33,203 nt of DNA from DAOPYE01 sp035352715 (GTDB lineage: Bacteria; Acidobacteriota; Holophagae; Holophagales; Holophagaceae): assembly GCA_035352715.1 (NCBI GenBank), contig DAOPYE010000022.1:1-33203 (forward strand). Reading direction: 5' to 3'. The notes beneath the pieces were generated by a model, which worked only from the letters and a program-made list of their open reading frames with translations, had not been told where the DNA came from and made no database searches. Shown here piece by piece: positions 32,994 to 33,203 of this stretch (its first letter is position 1; each line of letters begins with the position of its first letter). The position numbers and the translations under genes were made by a program.

Positions 32994-33203
32994 TCAGGGC
33001 TTTTTCGTGGATTCCGCGGGGGCAGGGGCCTTGGTTGAGACTGGGGTTGAGGCTGGCGTCGAGGCCGGGGCGGGTGCCGGGGCAGACGCGGGGGCGTCAG
33101 AAGCGGGCAGGCATTCCGCGCCTTTGATGTAAACCGGGTATTCGGGGACGCTCGACATGCCGTGACGCCAGACCGTCTGGACCTTTTCGATGCGCGTGAC
33201 GTT
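32994..33203 (-). CDS. 3' end of an Ala/Pro-rich protein, truncated by the window edge
   Basis: A minus-strand frame is open from the window edge to a TGA at 32994-32996, giving 69 visible residues. It starts with a compact segment (NVTRIEKVQTVWRHGMSSV, then PEYPVYIKGAECLP) and ends in a low-complexity Ala/Pro/Ser/Thr tail closing with ESTKKP. The gene is probably cotranscribed with plsC five bases downstream. I do not recognise the family from this fragment. Confidence 0.6.
   Translation of the reverse strand, partial: NVTRIEKVQTVWRHGMSSVPEYPVYIKGAECLPASDAPASAPAPAPASTPASTPVSTKAPAPAESTKKP

Noticed and set aside
1..33203. A mobile element, prophage, CRISPR or defence island
   Set aside because: No integrase, transposase, terminal repeats, Cas genes or spaced direct repeats were seen, and composition looks even across the window.

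Overview
The window is about 33.2 kb of high-GC bacterial chromosome. It has tightly packed genes, short intergenic gaps and many ATGA- or TTGA-type gene junctions. The gene content is mostly housekeeping and sugar metabolism, plus a soluble [FeFe]-hydrogenase-like sensor fused to a chemotaxis signalling domain. This is compatible with an anaerobic or facultative Gram-negative such as a member of Acidobacteriota (Holophaga/Geothrix-like). That assignment is an inference from gene content and is not proven. I see no rRNA, tRNA, CRISPR array, insertion sequence, integrase or prophage gene. A run of exactly 100 N at 24786-24885 is a scaffold gap and truncates two genes.

Region 1 (1-10160): a 5'-truncated 7TM sensor kinase converges on a TRIC-type membrane protein, which is coupled to a class I/II aminotransferase. 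A secreted two-domain GH26 protein (TTG start) follows. It converges on a complete galactose-use operon read on the minus strand: Na+/sugar symporter, 66-aa membrane protein, galK, galT, galE. Together these genes suggest breakdown of (galacto)mannan outside the cytoplasm, uptake of galactose and the Leloir pathway.

Region 2 (10161-16113): an isopropylmalate/homocitrate synthase-like enzyme is translationally coupled to a Ppx/GppA phosphatase. Divergent from them is a 634-aa ferredoxin / hydrogenase-like / Fe-S / MCP fusion, followed by class II fructose-bisphosphate aldolase and a strong hairpin.

Region 3 (16114-20822): a minus-strand run of pgsA, a DUF502 membrane protein, an SDR oxidoreductase and proC. 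Upstream of it lies a cysteine-free YedF-like protein, and queG (epoxyqueuosine reductase) runs divergently.

Region 4 (20823-25460): speA (arginine decarboxylase) with a readable sigma70-type promoter, a small acidic protein, a PilZ protein, glgC running into the gap, and mtgA running into the gap from the other side.

Region 5 (25460-33203): a secreted alpha/beta-hydrolase esterase divergent from a secreted metallo-beta-lactamase-fold hydrolase, then a gap of about 260 bp with a possible decayed reading frame. Next come an M48-like membrane protein that has lost its HExxH histidines, lpdA upstream of it, a 7TM protein with PAS-like and receiver-like C-terminal regions, a PlsC-type acyltransferase, and the 3' end of an Ala/Pro-rich protein at the window edge.

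The most unusual content is a set of proteins that keep a fold but appear to have lost catalytic residues: the second GH26 domain, the YedF-like protein, the M48-like protein and the receiver-like domain. The hydrogenase-like chemotaxis transducer is the other standout. I found no convincing wholly new multi-gene system.
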